This document shows, in pieces, positions 1 to 9,674 of a stretch of 64,000 nt of DNA. A program made the translations under genes and the position numbers. The DNA is taken from the NCBI GenBank assembly GCA_017792445.1, contig CP051232.1, positions 4,190,001-4,254,000 of the forward strand. Reading direction: 5' to 3'. Position 1 is the first letter of the stretch; each line of letters starts with the position of its first letter. The notes beneath the pieces were generated by a model that was not told where the DNA came from, ran no database searches, and saw only the letters and a program-made list of their open reading frames with translations. The DNA comes from Maritimibacter sp. Lineage in GTDB: Bacteria; Pseudomonadota; Alphaproteobacteria; Rhodobacterales; Rhodobacteraceae.

Positions 1-164
1 TCCTGCTGTCGATCGGGCTGGGGTTCGCGATCTATTTCCTGCGCAACTTCGCGCAGATCCTCGGCAACAGCGGCCAGCTTCCCGTGGGCCTTGCCGCGTG
101 GACGGTGCCGGTGGCGGCGGTGATCCTGTCGATGGGCATCCTGCTGAACCTGGAGGACGGATGA
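1..164 (+). CDS. lptG: LptG, LPS export permease (C-terminal end only)
   Basis: Only the last 53 codons lie in the window; the gene enters from the left edge. The visible tail contains a phrase typical of the final transmembrane helices of LptG/LptF-family permeases (GLGFAIYFLRNF, then a hydrophobic stretch PVGLAAWTVPVAAVILS). LptG is one of the two inner-membrane subunits of the LptB2FG transporter that extracts lipopolysaccharide from the inner membrane. The assignment rests on this tail plus the lptD gene that follows, whose ATG overlaps the stop codon (ATGA), an arrangement common in Rhodobacteraceae. Confidence 0.8.
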   Translation, partial: LLSIGLGFAIYFLRNFAQILGNSGQLPVGLAAWTVPVAAVILSMGILLNLEDG

Positions 165-2350
165 TGCGCCGCGTGTTCCGTCCCCTGACCGTTGCCCTGC
201 TGGCGGGCTGGTTCCTTGTCCAGCCGTTGCAGTCGGCGCAGGCGCAAATGGCGACGCTGATCGCCGACAATGTCTCGTTCGACGGCGCCGACACGGTGCA
301 GGCCTCGGGCAATGTCGAGATCTTCTACGAAGGCCAGCGCCTGCTGGCCGAGCGGCTGGTCTATGACGAGGCCGCGGACGAATTGCAGATATTCGGGCCG
401 ATCACGCTGATCGAGTCCTCCGGCCAGATCGTGACCGCCACCTTCGCAGAGCTTTCGGGCGATCTGAAAGACGGCATCATGCGCGGCGCGCGGGTGGTGC
501 TGGAGGAACAGATGCAGGTGGCCGCGGCCGAGCTGGAGCGGGTCGAGGGCCGCTATACCCAGCTTTACAAGGCCGTCGCCTCGTCCTGTCAGGTCTGCGC
601 ATCGAACCCCACGCCGCTGTGGCAAATCCGGGCCGAGCGCGTGGTCCACGATCAGGAAGAGCGGCAGCTGTATTTCGACAACGCCATCTTCGAGGTCGCG
701 GGCATCCCCGTCCTGTGGCTGCCGCGGATGCGGCTGCCCGACCCGTCGCTGCGCCGGGCCACCGGCTTTCTGATCCCCACGCTGCGGCAGAACTCGCAAC
801 TGGGGTTCGGCATCCGGGTTCCGTATTTCATCACGATGGGCGATCACACCGACCTGACGCTGGCGCCCTTCATCTCGGAAGAGACCAACACGCTGGAGGC
901 CCGTTTCCGCCGCGCCTTCACGTGGGGCGACATCGTGCTGAACGGCGCGGTGTCGCGTGACAGCATCCTGCCGGACGAGACCCGCGCCTACCTGTTCGGG
1001 CGCGGACGCGCGAACCTGCCGGGCGATTTCAAGCTGCGCTTCGATATCGAACTGGTGTCGGACAACGGCTATCTCGAAACCTACGACTATTCCGACGCCG
1101 ACCGCCTGTCGAACGGGGTCGAGATTTCGCGGACCCGCCGCGACGAATACATCGCGGCCAGCATCGAGACCCTGCGCACCTTGCGCGACAGCGAGGTTCC
1201 GATCGAGGATACGCTGGCCACCAATCTGATCCGCGGCACCTACATTCGCCGCCTGCCGCGCCTTTTCGGCGGTCAGGCGACGCTGGGCTTCGACGTGCAG
1301 GGCTACGAGCGCGAGGCGGACGCGGTGTCCGCCGATCTCGAACAGGCCTGCACCGACGCCGGGCTGACGGCTGCGGAATGCCTGTCGCGCGACGTTCTGC
1401 GCAGCACGGTCGAAGTGGGCTGGTTCCGCGACTGGACCCTGCGCAACGGCATGATCGCGCGGACGGATCTGGCGGTGGCGGGCGATTTCTACATCGTCGG
1501 ACAGGACGCGGGCTTCGAGAACCGCCTGTACCGCATCACCCCCGCCGCCGCCGCCGAACTGCGCTGGCCGATGGGCCGGACCGCCGCGAACGGCGGGCGC
1601 GACATCATCCAGCCGGTCGTGCAGCTTGCATGGTCCGAAAGCTACGGCGACACCGTGCCGGTCGAGGACAGCTCGCTGGTGGAATTCGACGAGGGCAACC
1701 TGCTGGCGCTAAGCCGCTTCCCCGGCAAGGACGCCCGCGAGACCGGGCTGCGGGCCACTATCGGCTTTGCATGGACCCATTTCACGCCCTCCGGCCGGGA
1801 ATACGCCCTGTCGATGGGCCGCGTGTACCGGACCGAGGATCCCGGCGTGTTCGGCGGCGCTTCGGGGCTTGAAGGCGCGACGTCCGACTGGCTGGTCGCC
1901 ACCCGGATCGAGGTATCGGACCGGCTGAGCCTGACCAACCGGTCCCTGTTCGACGACACGCTGGATTTCACCAAGTCGGAATCGCGGTTGACGTGGTTCG
2001 GGCGCAAGGTGACCGCCTCGACCTCGTATATCTGGGTCGAGGCCGCCGCCGCCGAGGGCCGGACAGACGACGTCTCGGAATGGACGATGGCGCTGGGGTA
2101 CGAGTTCGACCGGCACTGGACCGGCAACCTCGGCTATACCTACGACTTCGTGTCCAACAGCGCCGCGAAGGCCAACGTGGGGCTTGCGTACCGGAACGAG
2201 TGCGTCTCGGTGGCGCTTTCCCTCTCGCGTAAGTTCACGTCCTCGACTAATGTGGAGCCCGCGACGGATGTGGGGCTGACCGTGGCGCTTGCCGGCTTTG
2301 GCCGGGACGGGCGCCCCTACGCCCGCAGCTGTGCCGAAGTGAAGGGCTAG
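161..2350 (+). CDS. lptD: LptD, LPS-assembly outer membrane protein
   Basis: This 729-residue protein is the outer-membrane beta-barrel that inserts LPS into the outer leaflet. A signal peptide (residues 1-28, cleavage after AQA) is followed by an LptA/OstA-like periplasmic domain (LIADNVSFDG, then AERLVYDEAADEL). A long beta-barrel domain follows with the LptD signature WLPRMRLPDP around residue 185. A CxxC-like pair (CQVC, near 143-146) and cysteines near the C-terminus could form the disulfides known to matter for LptD. The start is set by the ATGA overlap with the lptG stop; an upstream in-frame codon would run through lptG. surA follows 57 bases later, so LPS assembly and its chaperone are probably co-transcribed. 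Confidence 0.93.
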   Translation: MMRRVFRPLTVALLAGWFLVQPLQSAQAQMATLIADNVSFDGADTVQASGNVEIFYEGQRLLAERLVYDEAADELQIFGPITLIESSGQIVTATFAELSGDLKDGIMRGARVVLEEQMQVAAAELERVEGRYTQLYKAVASSCQVCASNPTPLWQIRAERVVHDQEERQLYFDNAIFEVAGIPVLWLPRMRLPDPSLRRATGFLIPTLRQNSQLGFGIRVPYFITMGDHTDLTLAPFISEETNTLEARFRRAFTWGDIVLNGAVSRDSILPDETRAYLFGRGRANLPGDFKLRFDIELVSDNGYLETYDYSDADRLSNGVEISRTRRDEYIAASIETLRTLRDSEVPIEDTLATNLIRGTYIRRLPRLFGGQATLGFDVQGYEREADAVSADLEQACTDAGLTAAECLSRDVLRSTVEVGWFRDWTLRNGMIARTDLAVAGDFYIVGQDAGFENRLYRITPAAAAELRWPMGRTAANGGRDIIQPVVQLAWSESYGDTVPVEDSSLVEFDEGNLLALSRFPGKDARETGLRATIGFAWTHFTPSGREYALSMGRVYRTEDPGVFGGASGLEGATSDWLVATRIEVSDRLSLTNRSLFDDTLDFTKSESRLTWFGRKVTASTSYIWVEAAAAEGRTDDVSEWTMALGYEFDRHWTGNLGYTYDFVSNSAAKANVGLAYRNECVSVALSLSRKFTSSTNVEPATDVGLTVALAGFGRDGRPYARSCAEVKG

Positions 2351-2407
2351 CGCGGCATGTCCCGCGCGGAAGGCCCCCTGAAAGACAGAGCAGACGGAAG
2401 ACCGACC

Positions 2408-3643
2408 ATGCCGATGCCCCGCCTCCTGACCGTGACACTGATCGCGGCCGCCAGCCTGCTGAGCGTGCTGACCGCACCCGCCGCGCTGGCGCAGAACCTT
2501 TTCGCGCCGATCGTGAAAGTGAACGACCGTGTCGTCACCGTCTACGAACTGAACCAGCGCACCCGCTTCTTCGAAATCCTGCGCGCGCCGGGCGACCCGG
2601 CAGAGCAGGCCTACGAGACGCTGATCAACGAGCGGCTGCAACTGGACGCCGCGGTTCGGCTGGGCGTCACCGCCAGCGAGGAACAGCTTCAGGCGGGCAT
2701 CGAGGAATTCGCGGGCCGCGCCAATATGTCGGCCGAGCAGTTCCTGAACGCGATGGCGCAGGCCGGCGTCGACCGCGAGACCGTTTACGACTTCGTGCGG
2801 GCCGGTGTGATCTGGCGCGGCGTCGTCCGGTCGCAGTTCGGCCCGCAGGCGCAGGTGACCGAGGCCGAGATCGACCGCGCCATGGCCATGGCCGGCCCCG
2901 GCACTTCGGGCGTGCGCGTCCTGCTGTCCGAGATCTTCCTGCCCGCGAACACCCCCGAGGCCGAGGCCACCGCGATGCGCCGCGCTTCGGAGATCGCGCA
3001 GATCACCACCATCGGCGGCTTCGCCAATGCCGCGCGCCAGTATTCCGCCGCGCCCTCGCGCGATGTCGGCGGGCGTCAGGACTGGATGCCGCTGTCGCAG
3101 CTTCCGCCCGCGCTGCGGTCGCAGATCCTCGGGCTTGCGCCCGGCGAGGTTACCGCGCCGATCCCGGTGCCGAATGCCATCGCGCTGTTCCAGCTGCGCG
3201 CCATCGAGGAAACAGGCGCCCCCGCCGAGAACCCGGTGGCCATCGAGTTCGCCCGCTATTTCATCCCCGGCGGCCGCACCGAGAAGGCGCTGGCCGAAGC
3301 CGCACGGATCGAAAGCGAAGTAGACACCTGCGACGACCTGTACGGCATCGCCAAGGGCCAGCCGCCCGAGCGCCTGCTGCGGGACACCCTCCCGGTCGAG
3401 CAGATCGCCGGTGACGTGGCCATCGAACTGGCCAAGCTGGACACGGGCGAGGTCTCGACCGCGCTGACCACTTCGGACGGTCAGGCGCTGGTGTTCCTGA
3501 TGCTGTGCGGCCGCACGACCGCTCTTGCGGAAGACGCCGACCGCGAACAGATCCGCCAGCAGCTGATCAACCAGCGGCTTGCCTCTTACGCTGACGGCTA
3601 CCTCTCCGAGCTGCGCGCCGACGCTTACATCGTCGAGCAATGA
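2408..3643 (+). CDS. surA: SurA-like periplasmic peptidyl-prolyl isomerase
   Basis: This 411-residue periplasmic chaperone is likely to escort LptD and other outer-membrane proteins. The ATG at 2408 gives a clean signal peptide ending APAALAQ and follows a GGAAG-type ribosome site; an upstream in-frame start would put charged residues ahead of the signal. The mature part begins with the SurA N-domain phrase (FAPIVKVNDRVVTVYELNQR). One parvulin-type rotamase domain is seen around residues 170-280 (VLLSEIFLP, GGFANAARQYSAAPSRDVGGRQDWMP, IPVPNAIALFQLRAIEE). The stop overlaps the pdxA start by four bases (ATGA). Its position between lptD and pdxA matches the classical lptD-surA-pdxA-rsmA order. 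Confidence 0.92.
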   Translation: MPMPRLLTVTLIAAASLLSVLTAPAALAQNLFAPIVKVNDRVVTVYELNQRTRFFEILRAPGDPAEQAYETLINERLQLDAAVRLGVTASEEQLQAGIEEFAGRANMSAEQFLNAMAQAGVDRETVYDFVRAGVIWRGVVRSQFGPQAQVTEAEIDRAMAMAGPGTSGVRVLLSEIFLPANTPEAEATAMRRASEIAQITTIGGFANAARQYSAAPSRDVGGRQDWMPLSQLPPALRSQILGLAPGEVTAPIPVPNAIALFQLRAIEETGAPAENPVAIEFARYFIPGGRTEKALAEAARIESEVDTCDDLYGIAKGQPPERLLRDTLPVEQIAGDVAIELAKLDTGEVSTALTTSDGQALVFLMLCGRTTALAEDADREQIRQQLINQRLASYADGYLSELRADAYIVEQ

Positions 3644-4620
3644 CGACGCCTGTCGCCCTGACGGTGGGCGAACCGGCGGGGATCGGTCCCGAGATCGCGG
3701 TGGCCGCGTGGCAGGCGCTGCGCACGGGGGATGAACCGTTCTTCTGGATCGGCGACCCGTCTCACCTGCCCGCCGGCGCTTTGACGGCCGTGATCGCGGA
3801 CCCGTCCGAGGCGGGCGGCGTCTTCGCCAAGGCGATGCCGGTGCTGCCGCATGCCTTCGACGGTCCCGTCACGCCCGGCACCGCGAACCCGGCCCACGCG
3901 CAGGGCGTGATCGACGTGATCGCCCGCGCGGTCGACCTTGCACGATCCGGCGCGGCGGCGGCGGTCTGCACCTGCCCGATCCACAAGAAGGCGCTGATCG
4001 ACGGCGCGGGTTTCGCCTATCCCGGCCATACCGAGTATCTCGCCGCGCTGGCGGGGGTGAAGCGCGTGGTGATGATGCTAGCCTCGGACCAGCTGCGCGT
4101 CGTGCCGACGACGATCCACATCGCGATTGCCGACGTGCCGAAGGCGCTGACGGCGGACCTGCTGGAAGACACACTGCGGATCACCCACGCCGGGATGCGG
4201 CGCGACTTCGGCTTTGACGCGCCCCGGATCGCCGTGGCCGGTCTGAACCCCCACGCGGGCGAAGGCGGCGCCATGGGTTTCGAGGATGCCGCGCTGATCG
4301 CCCCGGTGATCGAGGAGCTGAAGGCCGAGGGCATGGCCCTCACCGGTCCACACCCCGCCGATACGCTGTTTCACGCAGCCGCCCGCGCCCGCTATGACGC
4401 CTGCGTTGCCATGTATCACGATCAGGCGCTGATACCGATCAAGACGCTGGACTTCGACCGGGGCGTGAACGTCACGCTTGGTCTGCCATTCATCCGAACC
4501 TCGCCCGACCACGGCACCGCTTTCGACATCGCGGGTCAGGGCATCGCGAACCCCACCAGCCTGATCGAGGCGCTGCGGCTTGCGCATCGGATGGCGGCGG
4601 CGCGAAAGGTCGCGGCATGA
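3640..4620 (+). CDS. pdxA: 4-hydroxythreonine-4-phosphate dehydrogenase PdxA
   Basis: PdxA oxidises 4-phosphohydroxy-L-threonine with NAD for pyridoxal 5'-phosphate synthesis (DXP-dependent route, with PdxJ). The 326-residue length is normal. Family motifs visible are [12 protein letters not shown] at the N-terminus, TCPIHKKAL near residue 108, YPGHTEYLA near 126, the metal-binding [10 protein letters not shown] near 203, and [12 protein letters not shown] near 260. The start lies inside the surA stop (ATGA) and the stop overlaps the rsmA start (ATGA), so the three genes are translationally coupled. Confidence 0.95.
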   Translation: MTTPVALTVGEPAGIGPEIAVAAWQALRTGDEPFFWIGDPSHLPAGALTAVIADPSEAGGVFAKAMPVLPHAFDGPVTPGTANPAHAQGVIDVIARAVDLARSGAAAAVCTCPIHKKALIDGAGFAYPGHTEYLAALAGVKRVVMMLASDQLRVVPTTIHIAIADVPKALTADLLEDTLRITHAGMRRDFGFDAPRIAVAGLNPHAGEGGAMGFEDAALIAPVIEELKAEGMALTGPHPADTLFHAAARARYDACVAMYHDQALIPIKTLDFDRGVNVTLGLPFIRTSPDHGTAFDIAGQGIANPTSLIEALRLAHRMAAARKVAA

Positions 4621-5459
4621 GCGCGATCGACAGCCTGCCGCCCCTGCGCGAGGTGATCGCGACGCATGACCTGCGCGCGAAGAAGTCGCTGGGGCAGAAC
4701 TTTCTGCTGGATCTGAACCTGACCGCCAAGATCGCCCGCGCCGCAGGCGACCTGAGCGAATGCGACGTGCTGGAGATCGGCCCCGGCCCCGGCGGGCTGA
4801 CGCGCGGGCTGCTTGCGTCCGGCGCGCGGCGGGTGCTGGCGGTGGAAAAGGACGCGCGCTGCCTGCCTGCGCTGGCAGAGATCGCCGAGGCCTATCCGGG
4901 CCGGTTGCAAGTCATCGAGGGTGACGCGCTGAAGGTCGACCCGCTGGCGCATCTGACGCCGCCGATCCGGGTGGCGGCCAACCTGCCCTACAACGTCGGC
5001 ACCGAGCTTCTGGTGCGCTGGCTGACGCCGACCGAATGGCCGCCGTACTGGCAAAGCCTGACGCTGATGTTCCAGAAGGAAGTCGCGCAGCGCATCGTGG
5101 CGCAGCCCGGCTCCAAGGCCTATGGCCGCCTTGCGGTGCTGGCACAGTGGCGCTGTGAGACGCGGATCGCGATGGAACTGCCGCCCGAAGCGTTCACCCC
5201 ACCGCCCAAGATCCGGTCTGCCGTGGTGCATCTGACCGCCCTGCCCGAGCCGAAGTTCGATGCCGACGCGGATGTGCTTCAGAAAGTCACCGCAGCCGCC
5301 TTCAATCAGCGCCGCAAGATGCTGCGCGCCTCGCTGAAGGGGCTGGCGCCGGATATCGAGGACCGTCTGCTGGCCGCCGGGATCGAACCCACCGAACGCG
5401 CCGAGCAGGTTAATCTGGAACGGTTCTGCGCCCTCGCCCGCGCCGTGGCCGGGACGTGA
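4617..5459 (+). CDS. rsmA: 16S rRNA (A1518/A1519) dimethyltransferase RsmA
   Basis: RsmA (KsgA) dimethylates two adjacent adenines in the 3' helix of 16S rRNA during 30S maturation. The 280-residue protein shows the family opening [11 protein letters not shown] (about residues 22-32), the SAM-binding motif [15 protein letters not shown] (about 51-65), and the catalytic NLPYN motif (about 122-126). The C-terminal part includes [11 protein letters not shown]. It is translationally coupled to pdxA upstream and to the phosphatase gene downstream, both by four-base overlaps. Confidence 0.95.
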   Translation: MSAIDSLPPLREVIATHDLRAKKSLGQNFLLDLNLTAKIARAAGDLSECDVLEIGPGPGGLTRGLLASGARRVLAVEKDARCLPALAEIAEAYPGRLQVIEGDALKVDPLAHLTPPIRVAANLPYNVGTELLVRWLTPTEWPPYWQSLTLMFQKEVAQRIVAQPGSKAYGRLAVLAQWRCETRIAMELPPEAFTPPPKIRSAVVHLTALPEPKFDADADVLQKVTAAAFNQRRKMLRASLKGLAPDIEDRLLAAGIEPTERAEQVNLERFCALARAVAGT

Positions 5460-6034
5460 TCGAGGTCCTGTTCGTCACCCACGCCGATGTCCGCATCGAC
5501 CCCGATGTGCCCGTGCCGGATTGGGGCCTGACCGACCGTGGCGCCGCGCGGCATGGGCGGCACGCAAAGACGCTGGATACCGGGCCCGATGCGATCTGGT
5601 GCAGCACCGAGCGGAAAGCCATCGAGGCGGCGAATATCTACGCGGGGGCGCTGAACCTGCCCGTGCAGATGGACCCGGAGCTGGGCGAGAACGACCGCTC
5701 GGCCACAGGCTTCATGCCGAAAGAGCAGTTCGAGCGCGCCGCCGACGCCTTCTTTGCCCACCCCGATGAAGGCTATCGCGGCTGGGAAACCGCCCGCGCG
5801 GCGCAGTCCCGCATCGTGGCGGCGCTGGCGCGTGTCTGCGCCACGGACGCCAGGCGCCCGCTGATCGTCGCCCATGGCGGCGTCGGCGCGCTGTTGCTGT
5901 GTCATCTGAAGGGGGTCGCCATCGACCGCGCCGAGGATCAGCCCGGCGGCGCGGGAGGCAATGCCTATCGCTTCACCTGGCCGGAGAAGCGCCTGTTGCA
6001 CGGGTGGCGCGACATCGCACCGGACATCGACTGA
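5456..6034 (+). CDS. histidine phosphatase family protein (altered RHG motif)
   Basis: This 192-residue protein has the overall plan of the phosphoglycerate mutase-like histidine phosphatases. It has an N-terminal strand with the presumed catalytic His (FVTHAD, residues 6-11), LTDRGAARH, an Arg-containing [11 protein letters not shown] segment, an acidic GENDRSATG loop, and the C-terminal second histidine in IVAHGG (near residue 143). The classical RHG triplet is changed to THA, so the phosphate-binding Arg and Gly are missing at that place. The substrate is unknown. It overlaps the rsmA stop by four bases and is the last gene of the lptD operon. I recall similar THxxV versions as a recurring Rhodobacterales subfamily, so the change may be inherited and not degenerative. 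Confidence 0.75.
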   Translation: MIEVLFVTHADVRIDPDVPVPDWGLTDRGAARHGRHAKTLDTGPDAIWCSTERKAIEAANIYAGALNLPVQMDPELGENDRSATGFMPKEQFERAADAFFAHPDEGYRGWETARAAQSRIVAALARVCATDARRPLIVAHGGVGALLLCHLKGVAIDRAEDQPGGAGGNAYRFTWPEKRLLHGWRDIAPDID

Positions 6035-6043
6035 CGCGCGGCC

Positions 6044-6739
6044 TTACTCGGCCGCGGTCGCGTCGGATGCGGGCTCTTCGCCGTTATTGCCGCTGTCGCC
6101 GGTCTCTTCGGTCAGCTTCGGCTTGCGGGCACGCGGCTTGCGCGCGGGCTTCGGCTCCGGCTTGCTTTCCGGCGTCTCGACAAGGCCGCTGTCGCCGTCG
6201 TTGCCGAAGTCGATCACATCGCCATTGTCGCCACCGGACTGCGCCACCTCGGCCTCGGCCGGTTTCGGACGCGAACGCCCGCGCGAGGGCTTTTGCTGCT
6301 GCGGTTGTTCGGCCTGCGGCTGCTGATCGCGCCCGCCTGCCTGACCGCCCGTCTGCCCGCCACCGCCGCCCTGAGCATTGTCGTCGCCCTGCGGCTGCTG
6401 GTCATTGCGGTTGTTGTGGTTGTTGTTGTTGCCGCCACCGTTGTTCTGCTGGCGGTCGCGCTGCTGCTGGTCCTGCTGCTCGCGTTTCTGGTCCTGCTCG
6501 CGCTGCGCCTCGGCCAGCATGCGGGTGTAGTGCTCGGCGTGCTGCTGAAAGTTCTCGGTGGCCACGCGGTCACCGGAAAGCTGCGCATCGCGGGCGAGCT
6601 GATTGTACTTGTCGATGATCTGCTGCGGCGTGCCGCGCACCTTGCCCTCGGGCCCCGAGCTGTCGAACACCCGGTTGACGATGTTGCCAACGGACCTGTT
6701 GCGCTGCTTGTTGCGCGAACGTGACTTGGACGATCTCAT
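6044..6739 (-). CDS. DUF4167 domain-containing protein
   Basis: A 231-residue protein whose first ~80 residues match the DUF4167 family of alphaproteobacteria. It has a basic start (MRSSKSRSRNKQRNR), then NRVFDSSGPEGKVRGTPQQI and a helical YNQLARDAQLSGDRVATENF segment ending in QQHAEHYTRMLAEAQ. The remainder is low-complexity: Gln/Asn/Gly-rich with runs of N and G, then basic and acidic patches (RGRSRPKP, ARKPRARKPK). The function is not established. The basic, disordered composition suggests nucleic-acid or ribosome contact, which is inference. It is convergent with the phosphatase gene. Confidence 0.85.
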   Translation of the reverse strand: MRSSKSRSRNKQRNRSVGNIVNRVFDSSGPEGKVRGTPQQIIDKYNQLARDAQLSGDRVATENFQQHAEHYTRMLAEAQREQDQKREQQDQQQRDRQQNNGGGNNNNHNNRNDQQPQGDDNAQGGGGGQTGGQAGGRDQQPQAEQPQQQKPSRGRSRPKPAEAEVAQSGGDNGDVIDFGNDGDSGLVETPESKPEPKPARKPRARKPKLTEETGDSGNNGEEPASDATAAE

Positions 6740-6958
6740 ACTGTCTCTATTTCCAGCCTGATTGTTCTGGCTCTGCCTGGCCGCGCCGCGCCTATTCGCG
6801 GTGGGTCTATCCCAAGGGCCTGACGATTTTTAGGCTTGTCGGCGAGGGGGAGCCTTAACGGCGTCCCACCGCCCGCTTGGTCCCCGAGTAAGCACGGGAT
6901 TCTGCATATGACAAGCCAAAAGTCGCAATATCCGGTAAATCCGAGCCGGATTCTGCAC

Positions 6959-7810
6959 CTATGTGTCGCTCTGACCCTTCATTAGTGCCGAGACGACGCG
7001 GTGCCTGCTATCAAGATCGGTCCCGATGGCGACTGCGTCAAGGCCGGCGGCGGTGAATATTTCCCGCACCGGCTCGCCCTGCGTGGCGCCGATCTCGACC
7101 AGAAGACGCCCGCCGGGCCTTAAAAAGCGGGCCGCGGCGGCTGCGATGGTGCGGTAGGCGGACAGCCCGTCGCCGTGGTCGGTCAGCGCGCCTTCCGGGT
7201 CGTGATCGCGCACCTCGGGGGCAAGATTCGGCATTTCGTCCAAGGCGATGTAGGGCGGGTTTGACACGATCAGGTCGAAGGTCCCGGTCACATCGGCGAA
7301 CCAGTCGCTGACCTGCAGGCTCAGGCGATCCGCGACGCCATGCGCCGCCGCGTTGCGGCCCGCCACCGCCAGCGCCGCCTTTGACACATCGGTCGCAACC
7401 CCGCGCGCGCCGGGCCGTTCCGCCAGCAGCGTCACCGCGATGCAGCCGGTGCCGGTGCCAAGATCCAGCAGATTGACGAAGGGCTTTTCCAACGCCAGCG
7501 CGATCAGGCTTTCGGTTTCGGGGCGTGGATCAAGCGTGTCGGCGGTCACTTCGAACCAGCGATCCCAAAACAGCCTGCGGCCAAGGATCTTGGCCACGGG
7601 CTTGCGCGAAGAACGCTGGGCAAGCATCTGTCCGTAAATGTCTTTCTGGCTTTCCGAAAGGGGCTGCCCAAGCTCCAGCGACAGCCGGTCGCGCGGGATG
7701 CCCATGGCGCCTGCCAGCAACGCCCGCGCATCGCGTTCGGGCGTGTCGATCCCGGCGTCGCGCAGATGTGCGATCCCCTCGGCCAGAGCGTCGCGCGCGG
7801 TGGGGCTCAC
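6959..7810 (-). CDS. prmC: PrmC, release-factor glutamine methyltransferase
   Basis: PrmC (HemK) N5-methylates the glutamine of the GGQ motif in RF1 and RF2, raising termination efficiency. The 283-residue protein has the N-terminal helical substrate domain (to about residue 85, including [12 protein letters not shown]), the SAM-binding [16 protein letters not shown] and the catalytic SNPPYI motif near residues 182-187. The start is GTG at 7810, embedded in the prfA stop (GTGA). Enzyme and substrate are thus co-translated, the usual arrangement. Confidence 0.95.
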   Translation of the reverse strand: MSPTARDALAEGIAHLRDAGIDTPERDARALLAGAMGIPRDRLSLELGQPLSESQKDIYGQMLAQRSSRKPVAKILGRRLFWDRWFEVTADTLDPRPETESLIALALEKPFVNLLDLGTGTGCIAVTLLAERPGARGVATDVSKAALAVAGRNAAAHGVADRLSLQVSDWFADVTGTFDLIVSNPPYIALDEMPNLAPEVRDHDPEGALTDHGDGLSAYRTIAAAAARFLRPGGRLLVEIGATQGEPVREIFTAAGLDAVAIGTDLDSRHRVVSALMKGQSDT

Positions 7811-8856
7811 GCCTCCATCTCGGCCAGCTTCGCCGCCTGATCGTCGGAAATCAGCGCATCTACGATCTCGTCCAGATCGCCCTGCATCACCTGATCCAGC
7901 TTGTACAGCGTCAGCCCGATCCGGTGGTCGGTCATCCGGCCCTGCGGGAAGTTGTAGGTGCGGATGCGTTCCGAGCGGTCGCCGGACCCCACCTGGCTTT
8001 TCCGGTCGCTGGCGCGTTCGCTGTCGATCCGCTGCCGTTCGGCGTCGTACAGCCGCGCCCGCAGCACGTTCATCGCGATCTCGCGGTTGCGGTGCTGCGA
8101 CTTTTCCGAGGACGTCACGACGATCCCGGTCGGAATGTGGGTGATCCGCACCGCCGAGTCGGTGGTGTTCACGTGCTGCCCGCCCGCGCCTGACGACCGC
8201 ATGGTGTCGATCCGCAGGTCGTTGGGGTCGATCCGGATATCCACGTCCTGCGCCTCTGGCAGCACCGCGACGGTGGCCGCCGAGGTATGGATGCGCCCGC
8301 CCGATTCCGTGGCGGGCACGCGCTGCACCCGGTGGACGCCGCTTTCGTACTTGAGCCGGGCAAACACGCCCTGCCCCTGAATGTTGGCGACCAGTTCCTT
8401 GATGCCGCCAAGCTCGGTCTCTTGCAGTTCGATGATCTCGAACCGCCAGCCCTTGTCCTCGGCATAGCGCTGGTACATCCGCAGCAGGTCGCCCGCGAAC
8501 AGCGCCGCCTCTTCGCCGCCGGTACCCGGCCGGATCTCAAGGATCGCGGGCCGCTCGTCGGCGCTGTCCTTCGGCAAAAGCGCCACCCGCAGCGCCTGCT
8601 CGGCCTCGGGCAGCCGCGCCTTCAGGTCCGGCAGTTCCTCCTCGGCCAGCGCTTTCATCTCGGGGTCGTCCAGCATCGCCTCGGCTTCGGCGATATCATC
8701 GAGAAGCTGGCGATAGTCGGCGATCTGCTCGACCACCGGCTTCAGTTCGGCATATTCGCGCCCCAGCGCTGCGATGTCGCCAGAGCCCGCGGACATACGC
8801 GCCTCGACATACTCGAAACGCTCCCGGATCTGGGCCAGTTTTTCCATAGGAACCAT
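7807..8856 (-). CDS. prfA: peptide chain release factor 1
   Basis: RF1 recognises UAA and UAG and triggers peptidyl-tRNA hydrolysis. The protein shows the RF1 codon-recognition tripeptide in [13 protein letters not shown] (near residue 180, PAT and not the SPF of RF2) and the catalytic GAGGQHVN (GGQ near 227), the residue methylated by PrmC encoded next. I chose the ATG giving [14 protein letters not shown] (349 aa) because it resembles homologues; ATGs at 8865 and 8847 are also in frame and no strong Shine-Dalgarno decides between them. Confidence 0.95.
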   Translation of the reverse strand: MVPMEKLAQIRERFEYVEARMSAGSGDIAALGREYAELKPVVEQIADYRQLLDDIAEAEAMLDDPEMKALAEEELPDLKARLPEAEQALRVALLPKDSADERPAILEIRPGTGGEEAALFAGDLLRMYQRYAEDKGWRFEIIELQETELGGIKELVANIQGQGVFARLKYESGVHRVQRVPATESGGRIHTSAATVAVLPEAQDVDIRIDPNDLRIDTMRSSGAGGQHVNTTDSAVRITHIPTGIVVTSSEKSQHRNREIAMNVLRARLYDAERQRIDSERASDRKSQVGSGDRSERIRTYNFPQGRMTDHRIGLTLYKLDQVMQGDLDEIVDALISDDQAAKLAEMEA

Positions 8857-8939
8857 GGCAGGCATGTCGCCGAAAGCCGCGTGCGCGTCAAGATACGCCG
8901 CATCTCGCCAGACGGTCGTGAATGGGTTACCCTAACGTC

Positions 8940-9221
8940 ATGTTTCGCGTGTTCGCCTTCCTACTGCTGGCGCCGGGACTTGCCATGGCGCAAGAGGCCT
9001 TCAGCGGCTACCAGCCGTTGCCGGGGGTGGAATATTACTGCACCGATGCGACGGGCGGACGGAAGGAACTGGGCGATGTGATCTGCATCACCGCAGGCTG
9101 CGACACCTGGATGGCGCGGTGCGATATGTCGCTGAACAACCCGACATGGCGGCGGATACAGGACGGCTGTCCCGGCGTGTCACTCTACGACCGCATCAAG
9201 ACGATGCAGCCACCGGTCTAG
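8940..9221 (+). CDS. small secreted cysteine-containing protein, unknown function
   Basis: A 93-residue protein with a short, convincing signal peptide (MFRVFAFLLLAPGLAMA, cleavage before QEA). The mature part of about 76 residues has five cysteines (in EYYC, VICITAGC, ARC and DGC) and ends in a short basic/hydrophobic tail. I do not recognise the family. The ATG at 8940 is preferred over the upstream in-frame codon at 8922 because it starts directly at the signal peptide. It is divergent from prfA, and its 3' end overlaps the convergent DUF1499 gene by 42 bases. The odd cysteine number leaves one free thiol or an intermolecular bond. Confidence 0.65.
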   Translation: MFRVFAFLLLAPGLAMAQEAFSGYQPLPGVEYYCTDATGGRKELGDVICITAGCDTWMARCDMSLNNPTWRRIQDGCPGVSLYDRIKTMQPPV

Positions 9222-9623
9222 CCGCTTGCGGTTCACCCCCATGTCGCCGCGTCCGAAACGCAGGCGGGAATAGACCGCCAGCCGCGCGCCCTCGCCCTCT
9301 GGTACGGCGGCCACGGTGATGTAATCCGGGAAACCCCAGACCAGCGAGCGCGCCACGTAGGTGATCCGCCCGTCTTCGACGCTGCCCGCAAGCCGGGTTG
9401 TGCGGGGTTCCTCGCGCGCGACCTGATCGACCGCCGCCAGCAGCGAGGCGGGCGGCAGCGGGTAAAGCTTGCTGTCGTCGGGGCGCAGCAGGACGCCACC
9501 CTCGCCCGGGTCCGGGGCCTTCAGCGGGTCGACGTGCCAGGCGTCGGGGTCGGTCGGCGCAAGGCGCACATAGGCCATCGCGGCGGCAAGCAGCAGGACG
9601 ACAAGGGCGAGGATCGTTTTCAT
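9180..9623 (-). CDS. DUF1499 domain-containing protein
   Basis: This 147-residue protein has one N-terminal membrane anchor or signal (MKTILALVVLLLAAAMAYV). It is followed by a DUF1499-like domain: LAAVDQVAREEPRTTRLAG, RITYVARSLVWGFPDYITV, and the SRLRFGRGDMGVNRKRLDRWL ending that is characteristic of this family. The function is unknown; it probably faces the periplasm. Its C-terminal coding end overlaps the small secreted protein gene on the other strand. Confidence 0.8.
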   Translation of the reverse strand: MKTILALVVLLLAAAMAYVRLAPTDPDAWHVDPLKAPDPGEGGVLLRPDDSKLYPLPPASLLAAVDQVAREEPRTTRLAGSVEDGRITYVARSLVWGFPDYITVAAVPEGEGARLAVYSRLRFGRGDMGVNRKRLDRWLHRLDAVVE

Positions 9624-9674
9624 GCGATCGAGGTTAGCCCGAAGGCGGCGCGAGGCAACCGTCGCCCCACGCCG

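Noticed and set aside
1709-3640. A 643-codon open frame antisense to lptD and surA
   Set aside because: Composition is Gly/Arg/His-rich with no recognisable domain; it mirrors GC-rich third positions of the real genes, which have clear signal peptides and motifs.
6740-6958. Possible small RNA or tRNA in the 219-base gap between DUF4167 and prmC
   Set aside because: No cloverleaf, no strong terminator or promoter pair; only a six-base inverted repeat near 6938-6952, which is not enough.
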